DNA of 64,000 nt. It comes from Nissolia schottii. Taxonomy: Eukaryota; Streptophyta; Magnoliopsida; Fabales; Fabaceae. The position numbers and the translations under genes were made by a program. Location: assembly GCA_003254905.1 (NCBI GenBank), contig QANU01001262.1, positions 1,197,271-1,261,270 of the forward strand, written 5' to 3'. Shown in pieces: positions 24,980 through 39,795 of the stretch. The first letter of the stretch is position 1, and each line of letters begins with the position of its first letter. A model generated the notes under the pieces. The model did no database searches and had not been told where the DNA came from. It was given only the letters and a program-made list of their open reading frames with translations.

Positions 24980-27900
24980 TCAGGTAGTAGGCCGTGTCAT
25001 TGTAGACAAACCCCGTCCCATGGGAAAAACACCTGGATAAGCATCACCGGCTTCTTCCTCTTCTAAAGGAACTGTGCATAGTAAGCATAAATGTTTGTAA
25101 AACTACTTAAGCAACCAAAATTAAATAATTTGTAGGTGTTATAATGAGACATTTCTTCTTCTATTTCCTATTTCTTTTCAGGATAAATGACGTGATTTAG
25201 CAAAGCATAGACAATGTGCCAGAAGCAAAGGCCTCACATCAACCGTATCAAAATGATTTTCAGGGGAAAACAGGGTTTTCCACAATGTTTTATCAACTTT
25301 CATAATTTAGCCAGCCCACAGATGCGGGAACATAGTTAACTGGTTGACTTTTAAGGTATATCATTGCAGTTCAGAATTGCAACTTAGTGGAAGTGCTTGG
25401 GTCATGTTATTGTTACGCATGGAACATGCCAGATTGAGGCCAGATTTGGAAATGCGATTCCATTTCTCACTTTTTATGTTGAATCATTTTTTCAGGATTA
25501 AGATTAATGGTCAAACTTAAGAATTGACAAATAATTTGTCGAAGCTACTGCTCAAATTTGAAAAAGATGGCGCCCAGATTTCAGTTCCAAAGCTGTGATG
25601 CACATGGAGCTCAAAAAATTAGCAAAACAAAATCCAATATAAACCATTTTGAGACTACTACTGCACCTGCTATATCTTGTTCAGCCTGAGCCCCAGCAAT
25701 CCCAATGCATGAATATAGAGAATTCTCATCCACTTTCAACTGTTCATATGCAAGGTATACATCCTCAATAGTAGCAGCTTCATATAGAAATATTAGGTCC
25801 TTGATACATGATACGTCCTGGATCCCACAAGCATTGTTAATAACTTAGAAGCATAAGTAGTAAAGATAAGAAGTGTAACTGAATTTCAGCAAATTCTAAA
25901 TTTGGTAGGACTAAAAAACTTGATCCAAGTTCTTTTCGCAATAAAAATGAAACTCTGATTATCCTTATGGCATGTCAAGATTTAGACACTTCTATCTCAC
26001 CTTCCTTGGAACAGAAGCAGCTTGCAAGTGAGCTAACAATCCTAGCCAGTACGCATTTGACTTAATTTCAGCTTCATGTCTCATCAGAAGGGTCCGCTTA
26101 GCCTATGTTAGAAAAGACCACCAAAAAAACATCAAATTTTCCAGAGTCATAATTAATGTCACAATAACTTTATGCCATAGTTTAAAGTAGAATGAGAGCA
26201 CCACAATCATTCTCTTTAGCCAGAAAGTTAGATTTCATTGTTTTTTAACATGATATCATCAGAGAGAAAAAGAACTCAAAGTAGGAGGATCGAGTTCATT
26301 TGAATGGAGAAGAAATAAATAAAATAAAATAAATCTGGACAAAGATTATGTATTTTTTAGCATATTCAATAACTAACCCTGTCCAATTCCCTCTCAGTAA
26401 TTTTGTTGCTATGCAGGCCTCTAAGAACATTCTTGCATGCGTCAACAGCTTTGTGCACCTGCAGTTCAATTTGTCTTAGAATACGGAACACAAGGATACT
26501 GACAAAAAATACAAGTGAAGTGGATGTCAAAAGAATGGAGCCCATACCTTGCTTGGAGTTGATGTCACAGAGATCACATACCATCCTAGTTTAAGCCTAT
26601 CAAACAAGTTTAATTCAAATGACACGTCATAAGTCAACCCCAGCGAATCTCTTACAGTTGTGAAGAGCCTGTACAGAAAACACGTGACCATATTGTAAGC
26701 ACAGTTGGAAAATTTTCCCAGTAAAAAAGTTGACAAAATAACAGTGTCAAGGATATTGGTAGAAGACATCCTACAAATTCTGTACACATTTCAACCCAAA
26801 AACAATCAGGGCTGAACCATTTTCACAAAGGTGAAAGGGCTGGCCCAAGGTATGGGCTAACCATTTTGTACAGATTTCAACCCAAAAACAATCATGATAT
26901 CTAGTTTCCACATTAAGCTAACTGCAGGTGAGCAGAACAAGGTACCTAGAATTTATAACCTCAGCAAGCAACCCCATGGTTATACCAAAGAAAAGAGGAT
27001 GGCTGCGAAGGCTTCTTCTCAGACTACCTTCTGTCTGTGGAACATCAGATGTCGGTTGATCATCTGCAGAAGCCATCAAGCATTTCATTATTAACTTCAT
27101 GATTAACAGTAATTCTGAAATGATAATTTTGACATACATTGTAGTATTCATATGAAGACCAAAATGAACAAATAAAATATCCAACCATTATTAATTGACT
27201 CTAACAGGTCTTCTCCATCAACTGTAAAACCCCAACGGTTTGGCGCTGGCCCAGCAATATAAGCACATGCCCTCTCATCAGTGTCCTTTAAAAATACCTG
27301 AGGAAAAGGCAAAAGCAAATAAACACATGTCCCGAGCCTATTGCATCAAAGTGTTTCCACTGAATTTCAGAAGTCTAAAGAATAAAAATCTTGACTATGC
27401 AACAAAATATTGCACTGCTAATCAACTTGTGACATCCAGTTTTCACAAAAGCAATATGCATATAATTGAAATTTATGCTTAGCTTCTCACTTCTTGAGAC
27501 TGCAACTCTGATGGAGATGGTCGAAATAAGGGTGGCTTGAATTCTTGCTCTCTGTTATGACTTCTTGTGGCCTGAGCTGTGCCAAGGTAGTCAAGAATGC
27601 AAGATTCAATCTCCTCCTCGGTGAAGTCACCTACAATGCTTACCTGAAGAACAAACACAATAGATTTTAAATGAAGATTTTAGTGTTTTCAATTTAATGC
27701 CAAAAGAACACTGCTTTCAATGTGATCATAGCAGACCTCCATGTTATCACCAACAAATTGGTTCATTACAGCGTCCTTAACAGTTTGCAGGGTTAAATTT
27801 TCTAGTGATTTTGGTGTAGGCTCTATAAATCGCTCATCTCCATCCAGCATTGCTACCATGAGTTTGTGAGCAGTTGAGCGTTCCAAGCTCTTGGGGATGG

Positions 27901-30900
27901 ATCGATAATATGACAGGTACAATTGCCTTGCTCTATCGAAAGCATCATCCAGCCAGACACTATGCTGCACAACAGAAACATCATAATGAATGATACAAGG
28001 CAGGGTTATAATTAGACACATACTTTATCCAAAAAAAATAATTAGGCACATACTATGCAGCAAAAGCAATACAGCCAGGAATTATATATGCAACTTATGA
28101 GGATAAGAAAAGGCTTTAGTAACAAAAGGCAAGATGTTTACCTCAAGCACCATGTGAAGCAATTGAAAGGCAGCACGCATCCCATTGTCTCGTAAAGTAA
28201 AGCGAAACTCCATAGATATGAATTCCTCCGTAGATTCCAAGGAGCAATTTATCAGATGATTCACACAGAAAAGTTCAACCTGGTACATTCAGTTAAATGG
28301 AGGTGTAGATCAGTTCTTAAATACTGAAATTATTTTCACGTGTACATGACATACTTGCATCCATGATATGTTAAAATAATAAAATTCATGGGGAGGAAAA
28401 AATTTATCTGTGCAGAGTTAAACATGAAGTACAGTTGCCATCAAATTTCACAATATAAAAGGAGTGATCTAACTTGTACAAACGATATCAGACGTGGGCA
28501 CACTCCACAATTATGGGAGAACATTAGTCCCATAATTATGTATTATGATAACAGTGACCTTTAACAATTTGAATATCATATTAACTGTCAAGAAACTGTT
28601 CAACATATGCACATAAATATAAAAGGTGGCCCATGCACGATTGGGAAACGTTGGTGCACAGTGTGCATGCAGCCTCACCCTTGCAAAAGGAGAGGCCGTT
28701 TCCAACATATGCACATAAATGTCAGCAAAAATTTTGGTGCATATTTGTAAGAGAAGTTTCTACATTTCATCTCAGCATAGCCATTTTCTACATTTATATT
28801 ATTATTTTTTGATAAAATATTTCTACATTTTTATTTAACCACTGATGAACCTTTACCATTTCAATTTGAATGAATTGAAAAGATGAATAATATAATCACA
28901 TTATCCTAGTCTGTCCTGAGGAGCAAATGCAAACATGACATGATCTAAGATGCTAACCATGGTCAATCTTCATCTAACAACCCATGAAGTTTGGAGAAAA
29001 AGTTCAAAAGAATAACAACAGAATTAATTAGTTAAGACTTAAGAGAACATTAACAAGCTACCAAAAACGACAAGAATCACCTAAATAGATGAGGATAACA
29101 GCATAGGATAAGACATTTCTTTTAAATAGGGTTGCATGTAACCCCCGAGAGTCATTTGAAAAATGAAACATACTCCAGAAATTAAAATTTGTATACATCA
29201 GGTAATAAGAAAAGCTACCTGCTCCCTCGAGAAGTTGCCAACACGACCTCCCTCACTAAGTGTCCTAACACCCACAATCACAGATCCTCTTGATTCAGAA
29301 CTCTCAGCTGCCCGCCCGCCACCAACAATCAGCCGCATCACCCCACTTTGTGTTTCAGTTTTTGATATCTGTCAACAATAAAAGGATTCAATAGTACAAG
29401 AAAACAATCGCATCCTCTTAAGCAGTACAAATCCTGATCTTTTCATGCCAGTCTCAAAACACTGTCCATATTGCATTTACAAATCAGTTAATACATGAAT
29501 GGGAGGACAACATCAGGAAATTGAACACTAATTTTATGGAAATTATGTCTTTCAAAAATCCATCATTGTAGAAAAGACAATGAATCAGCAGCACAAAGTA
29601 CTAGCATTAGAATCCATGAAGACTGAGTCACCATTTCTAGAAGGTTTAATGGTGAACAAAAGACACCCTTTAAACACAAATACAGTAGATGATGGTAAAT
29701 GAAAACAAGGTACTGGTAGCATTAGAAACTCATTATAAACTTGCAATATATACCTTGTAATTAACAGGAATTCCATTTGCAAGACGGCGCAGGGTGATAC
29801 CAGTTTCCTTGTCATGAAGCTTTGTATCATCGGTTTCAGGACTTACAGGGATGAAGGCTGGTTTGCACTTCTTTTTCAAGTCTTCTAGGTGTGATGATTG
29901 TATAAGTTCTTTTGGCACCTCAAGCTATATATGGATAAAAACAATTAGTTAGACAGTAATCAAAAGTACACAGACAAGAGACACACCAGCTCATAAATGG
30001 AATTGGCACTCATCAATAAAACCTCACCATCCATATGATCAATAATCATTTCTGAATAGGATGGTAGATTCATATAATAGTACATGAAGAAAAGAGCTAC
30101 CACTCATCAAGGTTATATAACTCATAAGTAATATAACCAATTTTGAGTGTACCGAATATCAAATCATCAGGATAAACAAAAGACATTTAATATCGAATCA
30201 GGATAAACTAACAAGAAATTGAGTTGAAAAAAAAAAAATTACCTCAGGCTCTGGCATTATAGGTTGATCCAATCCTGCTTTGATAGCATCTGTAATTTCA
30301 TTTGGTGATATCTTGAACTCTGTTTCACCAGCTTCCTCAACATGAACTTTTGTTGGTACACAAGCAACAATTGCTGCAGGAAGGGGTGCAGTAGGCTTTC
30401 CAAAATCAGCAATAAACTCCAACACCTTGGCACCAACAGAATTGACCTGCACCAGAAGATACCTAGGCTTTTATAATTATACAAAAAATGTAAATAATTT
30501 TATTCCTTCGGTAACTCTTTAAATATATTTTGTTCTTAGATAACTCTAATAGGGTGAACCTTTGCACAATGGCAAGGTTGTGAGAGCTTCGTTTATTAGG
30601 CTGCCCTTTTGTAATTAAACAAACAGAATACCAAACACATAATTAGAAAACAACTTGAACAAAAATTTCTTTAGGAAACAATCCATAGAGACAGTGACCC
30701 AACAAGTACTCTAAATACTGTTTTCTTCTAAATAGGACAGTGATGAGCTATTAAAAAAATGGTCTAAGATAACATGAAAGAAACAAACACCTCATCTTTA
30801 GATGCAAGGAATCCAGAAATCATTAAGAATAAGGGAAAAATCTTCAACTTCTCTTATCAGGATAAACAAAAATGAAGCGATGAAAATTCTAAATAAATGG

Positions 30901-33900
30901 AAGAGATATCAGTTTCAGCACAAGCACTTTGTATCAACTCATGCGCTAACAAAGATCGTGTATAGAAGTTCTTCTAATAAAATAAGAGCCAGCGACAGCA
31001 AAAAGGGAAGGGGTATAGATAAAGGTTAAAAAAATGCACAAGGTCAAATGAGCACAAATGAAATACCTCTTCAAGGGTAACTGTCCCAGCAATAGCAAGT
31101 AAACTCTCATGGCCTTGTCTCTGGTCCATAACCCTATGACCTAGAGCATCACTTTCCATGATGAAATCCAAGTTATCAACAGAAGATACATTGTCAATCA
31201 TGGCTGCTAGGTGTTCACTATCTTTCAGAAGGGCATCTAAATAACGAGTTAATTCACCCTGGGTAACACCAAACTCTTTAAGTCTCCGAACCTGCATCAG
31301 CCAAATTTACATTAGCTCTCATAGTAGAAAGAATGCGGTGAAGGTAGGCCTTTAAGCAATTTGAAACCTAAATCAATGTAGATTGCTCTATGCGACCCGT
31401 GATACGAAAGGATCCAGGGAAGATTTGTTGGTAAATGAATAGGATATCACAATGGCATTGAACATGTTCTTTCACTGTCTTAAATTCAAGGCATTTTATA
31501 TCTTTCAAGCTAAATAAAGGAAAAAACCAGCAATAAAGTATAAACAAAGGGAAGCGTAAAATACAACTAAAACAGCTAAAGAAAAGAAAAGAAAAAATTA
31601 TACTACTGCAAAGACAGTTGAAGCACAGCAGAAGAAACAAACCTCTTGAACAGCAACTCTAATTGCACTTCGCCAATTCTTTGGTTCTGCAGTTATGGTA
31701 AGAGTGGTCACAGTACATCCTTCCCTTCCAGAATCACTATGATCCAATTCAACTGAAGTGAATGGTGGATTTGAACTCTGTAAATTTCATGCATTAGCAA
31801 CACATTTATATGCTAAGGCACGGACTATCTAGCAAATTAAAGAAAACCACCAATCTTATTGTATTAATTCTCCCGCTTACATCTCTTATCTATTATCATT
31901 ATAAGGTAGTACAAACAAACTCTTAACAACTTCTGAGGCACTGTTGGAGGGGACAGGGAGTTATTAACGATAAAGACACCAAACAGATGCCATGCCCCAG
32001 AGCAGCTGACCCATTTATGCTTAACCCAAATAATGCATCACGTATGCAAAGACACAACAAAATCACATAAGAACTGCCAAATGAATTCCAACAATAGCCA
32101 TAAAAAAGACAGGATGAAGAAGTAGCACTGTAGCAGATACAAAGGTTTCATCTCACCTTATATCTTGTATTGATACGAAAATGAAGAGCAGACAAAAATA
32201 TTCTTTTCATCAAGACATTACGCAAATCATTGTATGTTTGAACCTTATTGACCGGAATCTGCATAAGATTTCAGTAAGATAATTGATAGTGAGAGAAGAA
32301 CATAAGTATAGGAATATCTAAAAGCACATATCTAAAACAACAGAGAGAGAAATGTTAAAAACAACGAATGAAAGGAAAGGAAAGTAAGGAGCTGAGGATA
32401 TATTTTCAAATTTGAGAATAGTGTAGTGCCATAAGCTAATGGTGCATAAGTACTTTACATATATGCCTAGGCTTTTTGTTTTTTGCATGACAAGGACCGA
32501 ATACATTTAAACCGGAACAGTTTTCCACCTTATCTCATAAGCTTATTGCTCAACCTTAAAATATATTCAATTTACCCAAGTAGATCAAGACCACATCAAG
32601 TAGATAGCTTATAAAAATATAATATTTCAGTATTAAAAGTGTTCATTAGACCAGTGTCTTGAACCAATAAATCAGAGATTCCTTTTCACCTACTATAACA
32701 TGCCAAACATCCTCATCAACCATTTTTTCCACCACAATAGGTCTCTATAACCATCCACCCAACTATGTTATCAGCTCCACAAATTTTAATTATATGCAAT
32801 TAAATTAACGGGGAAAAATACTTCCTAGGGGAATTGTATGCACAAAAGCAACTGTAAAATCTTCATTATAAGCTGGACTCAAAAATATGATACACACCAC
32901 AAATTTAAACCTCTTGATACCTTGCAGAACATATTAATTGAAAAATTCTGAAGCAACTCATGTTGAAATATTTGTGGTGGCTTCAAATCACCACTGCTTC
33001 CAGGAAGCGACCAATTATGCTTCACAGGAGGACGAACAGCTTGTCTTTCTTTATTGAATATTTTTGATTGATCCATTGTATTGGCCGATCTTTCAACAGA
33101 ATTTCCACCCAGACCAACAGAAAGCTTAGGTACAAGAAAACTAGCCATTGCACCAAACGCACTTGGAGTGGCAACAGAGCCCTTCTCATTGTCTACACCA
33201 GTTTGTTCAAAAACAGCCTGCATGGCAACAGCGATTGTAAGAGTCGTAAATATGACTATAACCAAACCTACTACTTTGCAAATGTATGCTTGACGTACTT
33301 CAATCTGGTAAACAGTTTTTGAGATGTTATCAATATCCCCCACAATGTACAAGGTAGCATTTGCAGGGAAATACCAACGCTCATGGAATTTCCTTATTTT
33401 ATCTGCATCCCACTTCTTTATCTGTTCTTCTAATCCAATTGGAAACCTTTTGCTCAGCTTGTTTTCAGAATGCAGATGCTGTAACAACTGCAGTTACAGA
33501 AATTTAAAGCAAAGAAAATAGAAAACAAGAAGACACTAGTCAATATTCTGCAGAAACATCAAGTTGATGGCAAAAATTTCCAAGAGATATTATGCTTCGC
33601 ACCTGGCAATCAACCCGGTACTCTATTGTATTCATCATTTGAAGCTCTGACAGTATAGCACGCCGTTCTTTTTCAATTCTAGAAGCAAGAAACTTTGGGT
33701 GGAAAGCTATCTGCGTACATCAGAAACAATAAAATGTGCGTAAATGCAAATCTAAAAGCAACATATCCCTATTTCTCTATTGTCCCTCTAAATCCCTCTA
33801 GGACTGGGCAGTTAGGATCCAATCAAAGTACTTGACTCAGGCCAGATGAAACAGTGCTAAAGCTAATATATACATTTCTATAAGTAGAAATGGCTTGTAT

Positions 33901-36900
33901 GGTAAGGCAAAGTTCAATAAATCATACCTCATTCAAGGCATCCAGAACAAATGGAAGCAGATCACCGTCAGAATCCTGACATAACCCTTTATAATCAACA
34001 TCAACAGAATATAAAACAACTCAAGGCATACACACATACTGGAAACAATATATGGCATATTTATGTTCCCATTGTTTTAGGTGATAGGCAGAATCAATAA
34101 TTAAGAACCAAAGAATCATGAAGCATAGTAGCAAGACATGGACAGATTTAAGCAAAATGCAGGCTACATAATGGGAAATACCATGCAATTTAAATGCGCG
34201 AAAGAGGTTTAGGAAAAATATTGATCATGAGTACTTTTTTATTAAAAATAAAAAATAAAAAAAATTAATCATGAGTACTAGTTTTCTACCTTTACTATCT
34301 TCCCTCTTCCATTTCATTCGCTTCTCTCTGCAGAAGTTTTCAATCCTAGAAATTAATACTAATACTATCCCTAAAGGCTTTTCACTCTAAATATCATGTT
34401 GAATGTCTTAAGAATGCCATTTACATTTCAGAATCAACACTAGCATCATTTTTTTCAATGTCATTGACATAGATCTACACCTACCTTCTTGTATCATAAA
34501 AAATTTACAGTTCTACACTTTATGTGATAACAGTAGAACCCCCCTTGGTTGTATTCATGACAGTTTCTTCTTACAACTTCATTGAAAAAATCTACACATT
34601 TAATAACAAATGGTAGTGTCCAAGATCTAAACTATTCATTCATATTCAGTGCAATGTAAAAAAAATTCCCACATATTCCTTGGGCAGAGGTTCATAATGA
34701 AATTCATTTCACCTATTTGCATCTGCTTTATTTAAATTGTTTAGTAGCAGCACAAAGTTCAATGAACATCTAATAGGGTTAAAAAAATCAGTGGCCCAAA
34801 CCTTGGTACTAGTAGGAGCATGTATGTGAAACACTGTATGGTGGAAATCAGTATAAGCATTTGAACGGGCTCCGGTCCCCAGAAGCTTCTCACGTTTTTT
34901 ACTTCCAAGGAAAGCAACATGTTCAATCATATGAGCAATGCCTTGCTCATCATCCTCTTCATCTATTGATCCTGCATGAACTTCCAAGTGTGCTTCAAAC
35001 CTAAAATTGAATCAGTTGGTACTACATAGTTAGCAACAAGTGCCTTCTAGAGAACCTGAGGCTGTATACATGTGTGCAGTCCCCATTTTGGATTTCTTGC
35101 CATCAGCATATTACAGCAAAACAATTTTTAAAAGAGAAAGCATGAAAATATATGACAATTACAAGTAGATGAATTGATTCATAAATCTTCATGTCTAGTG
35201 ATTGTACACTAAATTATGCAATTTAAAGGTGTTATATATACAACTCATACAAGAACACTCTTCACAATCACATTTTATATTAAACACGTTTTACTTTTAA
35301 AAACTACGAGTTACCACATAGCATTCCTGCAGAACAAAACTGATGAAAAACACGAGGGTAAGGCATTGAGGGGAGAGGAGGCAATGCGAGGCACTTGGAG
35401 GGGGAAATTGAAAGACATTTAGCAATTTAACTCAAGCAAGGACTCAATGTTTACAACGTGATATCAAAATATCCTCTACTATACCCATGAATTCGATCAA
35501 TTAAAGGATATAACGAAAATGACAAGGATGATAAATCAGTAAATCTGCAATTCCACATCAAAAAATATACAAATTTTGGAAGTAATTTCTAAAAATTATT
35601 GAAATACCATGCATGTCCTTTCTTAAGACATCAAAAGGCATTCCATCTCACAGTCCTTACATCATTATTTGTTAATCTATCACCATATATTGAGCTCACC
35701 TGTTTGGTGGAACTTTATTTGGAAGAATCAGATAACGCAATCCATTCTTTAGTTGACCTCGATACAACTTAGGGTGATATGGAAGTTCAGAACTTAAACA
35801 CCCCTCTAGTCGCTCTAGTTCAGACTCAAAATCTTGTTTTTCAGCAATACCATCTGGCCAGGTTGTACTCGCTGCATGAGGCTCGTCTGGACCAACTGTC
35901 GCATGTGGAATCTAAGAAAACACAATAACACAATCAGATTTGATCTTTGATAATGAGGAGAACGGACTTGCCTAATGAAATCACACCATTAGCAGACAAT
36001 ATAAAAAGCAGAGCCAAAACAGACATCAGACGACTAGGCTAGAAGGATAATGTCTCCAAATTTACCATACATGCCAGAAGCATCAACATAAAACATGCAC
36101 TTCCAGGCATTGGATTGCACTATATATTGGTAGCACGAAAATTCTTTCGGTAACGAAAATATCAGGAAGTCCAACACAAAAATTAGTTAAGACAAAGTAA
36201 ACATTAACAGAAGAATCGCATTCTTTCTTTTATTTTTTATTTGCTGATTCAAATATATCCAAAGAGCAACAACAAAAACATAGAGCATGATAAAACATAA
36301 TCATAAATTTAACTCGAATTATGTCAAGTTCAGGCAGAAAGTGAAGAACCATGGTGAGCAGTAATAAGCCAAACAATTGAAGCGAGAATGCTTACAGAAC
36401 CATGACGGCGTTTGCTCTTAGATAAAGCAAAAGCGGATTTATCGAGAAAAGCTCCGGAGACAAATCTCGGAAGAGTAGAACGGCGTCTCCTGGTGGCGAA
36501 ACGACAGCAAGTGGTACAACCACGCGCCACACGGTGCAGCGAGTAAAACGACTGCGTTTCGCCGAGGAAGAAGGAACTAGAGCGTTTCCCGGCATCGCTG
36601 TTGCTGTTGTTCCTTCGCAGGCTCAATCCACCATGAACAGCTTTACGCGCTCGCCTCTCGCTGAAAAAAAATATAAAAAAAATAAACGAAACGCAACGCA
36701 ACGCAACAAAGGAAAACGGTTAAATTAAACTACAGAGAGTTGCAAAAAAATCACGAGCTGCACGTAATTAGGGAAAAATCACGAAACAAAACGAAACGCA
36801 TCCGTCGAAAGAGTGTAATCGGGAAATCATTACAAGAAATTATAAGCGAAAATGCATAGCTGAGCTTCAAATTGAGCATTCTAATCGGAAGTATCGGAAA

Positions 36901-37092
36901 TTGAAGGAGCGAGAGAGAGAGAAGTGAGTACCTTCGAAGAGAGAAAGGAATCGAAGAAGAAGAAGGAGAAAAGAATAAACGATTGTTAGGGAAACGAGTA
37001 GTTCTAGTGTGAGAGTGAGGGAAAAGAAGGGCGCAGGTTGAAGTAGAAGAAGAAGAAGCCATAGCCACAGGCATAGGCATAGGCATGAGCAT
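24980..37092 (-). CDS. SPP: Stromal processing peptidase (SPP), M16 metalloprotease
   Basis: Twenty-four exons, minus strand: 37092-36932, 36660-36396, 35911-35700, 35000-34802, 33975-33928, 33710-33603, 33487-33299, 33217-32921, 32258-32157, 31777-31643, 31291-31067, 30446-30243, 29924-29754, 29368-29219, 28279-28142, 27964-27737, 27643-27491, 27297-27186, 27063-26946, 26668-26548, 26458-26378, 26102-26001, 25817-25667, 25071-24980. All joints are in frame and total 1253 aa, close to Arabidopsis SPP (about 1265). SPP removes transit peptides from imported chloroplast proteins in the stroma. The Ser/Arg-rich N-terminus is transit-peptide-like. The inverted zinc motif HMIEH is at residues 236-240, with the downstream Glu in RRAILSELQMM. 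The C-terminal M16 half (TTVRDSLGLTYDV, KRTLLMRHEAE, ending MTRPTT) is complete. No lesion was seen, so it is probably functional. Confidence 0.95.
26781..26893. repeat. Direct repeat pair in an SPP intron
   Basis: TGTACACATTTCAACCCAAA (26781 on) recurs as TGTACAGATTTCAACCCAAA (26866 on), each continuing AACAATCA; the copies are 85 bases apart. The segment between them (CCCAAGGTATGGGCTAACC) is not coding. This is either a small tandem duplication or a footprint of an insertion. Confidence 0.6.
28619..28702 (-). mobile_element. 5'-truncated SINE with 18-bp target-site duplication
   Basis: It lies in the SPP intron between the exons at 29368-29219 and 28279-28142. Identical 18-mers CAACATATGCACATAAAT occur at 28601-28618 and 28703-28720. 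The 84 bases between them, read on the minus strand, begin GGAAACGGCCTCTCCTTTTG and continue GCAAGGGTGAGGCTGCATGC, matching the 3' part of plant tRNA-type SINEs (GGAAACAGCCTCT..AAGGCTGCGTACA). The tRNA-like head is absent, consistent with 5' truncation during target-primed insertion. Confidence 0.75.
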
Positions 37093-39795
37093 GAGATTAG
37101 ACGAGAGAGATTAACAGTAATAGTAGTAGCAGCTCCTTCTTCTTCTCCTGTAACAAGAGCAGGAAGAAGGACCAAGAGAAATCCAGAGAAGGTATTATTA
37201 TAGACTCCGCCACCAAGTTGTAGCTGCACAGCCACACCCTCTCCTTCTTCTTCTTGTCTTCATTTTCAGATTTTTCTTTCTTTTTTTTTTTTCTTTTTTC
37301 GTTTTTTACGATTGTTGCCGTGGGGAAGGTATCCTCTCCTTCTCATCTCTACGTGTTCCCACAACTGTCACGTGCACATGCTACCTATGCGCAAGCAAGA
37401 AAGAAAAGGAAAAATATAAATACAAATATCTATTCTATTCTCTTTTTTCTTTTTCTCTCGGTATTGAACTTCTTTTGTAATAAAGACTAGTATTATGTGG
37501 GCCGGTTAGTAGAGATCAGTACACAGTGTTATCCAACTCAGTCATATCTGGTCAGATAATTAAAAGGGATGAAATATTGATATTAAATTTTTTATCATTA
37601 ACTTCTTTATTTCTTATATCATGTATAAAACATGTCTCATTAATTAATAATAAAATATTACATTTGACATCACTTAATAAAATATTAAATTAAAATGTTT
37701 AATTATCATAACTAACAGTAATTGAGTTTTACTCAAACTACTTCAAAAAAGTCTTTCAAAAGTTAATATTATAGTTAGTCCATTGTATTTTCGTAATTTA
37801 TGAATAGACTTGAAATTTCAATTCATGTATACATTATATACTTTGTATTCAGACAAGCTTACAATTAAAATATTGTAAGAACCTTTAAGGTTATGTTTGA
37901 AATATGATAAAATCATATGGGATAAGATGGGATGGAATAAATATTTTACTTTATTGTTTAGGTATTAAAAGATGAAATAAAAAAAATACTCTGGTATTTG
38001 AAAATGTAATATAAGGATACAAAATGGTAAACAAGCTCTAACTCAATTATTATTAATGTTTCCTTCTATTAAAAGTGTTGAGTTCGAATCTTTCCTTTAT
38101 TAAAAAAAAAACACAGAACAGTAAAAAATTTAAGTTATTTTTTCTCATTTCATTACATTCCATTTTACTTTTTTGAAATATACTAATGTAACACCATCCT
38201 ATCCCACTCAATTTCATCATTTTTTTTTAACTTAAGACAAGGAAGGAGGATGGGAGTCGAAGATTGAATTTTCAGTTTAACAAAGTAGAGGAGTAATTAT
38301 TAGGTTGTGTACTCAACCGCCACTCAATTTCATCACTTTCTTTCTATCAATGTAAACACAGCATAAATTCTTATAATATTTTTCTTTGAGTTCACCAGAT
38401 TTTGGCTAAAATACATAACTTTCACATATAAATCAAACAAAACTACAATCAGCTGATGATTAACTAAAGCTTAGACATTTTAAAAATTAAATGACAGAAC
38501 AAACTATTTTATTGTAGATTAAGCCATAGGCAAAATAAAGTAACTGCTAGCATGAGAAACTAATACAAAATATTAATACCATCACAAATATGTTTTATAT
38601 ATGTGACCATGTTTGATGAAGTTTTGACACATGATATATATGAAGTTCAATGGTTTGGCATGGCTCCTCTTGGGTGTCCCTACACAAGTAACTTATCGGT
38701 AAGAGGTGAGATGAACTTAACTTCATTCATTGTTTCAGAACTAACATGGTCACTCTATATTAGGCTAAAGTATGTATTTAAAATTACTCAAATTAATTAA
38801 TTAACGACGTACTACAAAAATTTTGTGTGGTTGTTAACCATTGCACACTCTCTTGAAATAACCTTTTTCAAGTCATGGGTATTTTGTGCGGTTGTTAACC
38901 CTTGCACACCCTCTTGTAATAACTTTTTTCAAGTCATGGGTAAGGAATAAAAGTCTCTTTTTTTTTTATAAGTTTCAACTTCAATTTTATTGCTTCCAAA
39001 ATAAAAACAAAAAGTTCATTAAAAATTTTCTAAAAAAAAATTTAATAAGCAAAACCTTCGAATTAATTTTTTTTAGAAAAAAAAGTATCAAGTAATAAAA
39101 CCCCTTGTGATCAAAAGCTTATTGAAAGATCTTTGGCCAAGAAGCTATATTTTTCCCATGAAATAATCAAATCCAGAACATTATCAGTATCACCTTCTAA
39201 CAGGATATGTGGATTGATTGGATCGTGGAATTTTATTATAACATGATAATTACAATTTACAATTAAATAAATATAATGTTTGCCTCCAATATGAGCTTTT
39301 TACACGGAATCTCAAGATAAGAGGTGAATTATATAATATAGGAAACAGAAAACATAAAAAGGAATTAAATAAAAACAATTGACTGATCCAAAAGAATGGG
39401 CCGAATGGCTTCCTTCACACCTTACCCGCTCTGTGTCTCTTCATAGACACAATTTTAACCCTCAATGTTTATAGCACTCATAGATAGTTGTTGAGATCAA
39501 TAAATGAATATATTTTAAATAAAATTTATAGGACTTACTTTTTTTTTTTTAGGCTATCTCTCTTTTTCATTTTGAAAATGAAAGGACCTTAATTCTCAAA
39601 TGGCCTTTCTAAACACTTTGTCTGCTACCTCGAGATCTTCTTGTCAAAAAAATTTATTAATTCCAACACTTCACAATTAATTAATCTTATATACAATTAG
39701 CGTAACGCAAGAATACGTAAGTACATCTTAAATAATATTTGTGGGACCTATTTTTCTCCTTATACTTAGTTATGAAGTGTTAGAACTATTTATGC
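37093..39795. other. SPP upstream region and AT-rich spacer
   Basis: Bases 37093-37260 are CTTCTT-rich on the + strand and probably contain the SPP 5' UTR and promoter. The rest is AT-rich with a 61-bp tandem duplication at 38820-38941. Around 38040-38110 and 38225-38320 are short GAGTTCGAATC/GAGTCGAAG words next to A-runs that may be old SINE debris. No gene was recognised. Confidence 0.5.
38820..38941. repeat. Tandem duplication, 2 x 61 bp
   Basis: ATTTTGTGTGGTTGTTAACC at 38820 repeats as ATTTTGTGCGGTTGTTAACC at 38881, both ending TTTTTCAAGTCATGGGT. A few substitutions separate the copies. No coding role is seen. Confidence 0.85.

Noticed and set aside
38040..38320. Possible SINE fragments (GAGTTCGAATC before an A-run; GAGTCGAAG on the other strand)
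   Set aside because: B-box-like words only, with no A box at the right spacing and no target duplication.
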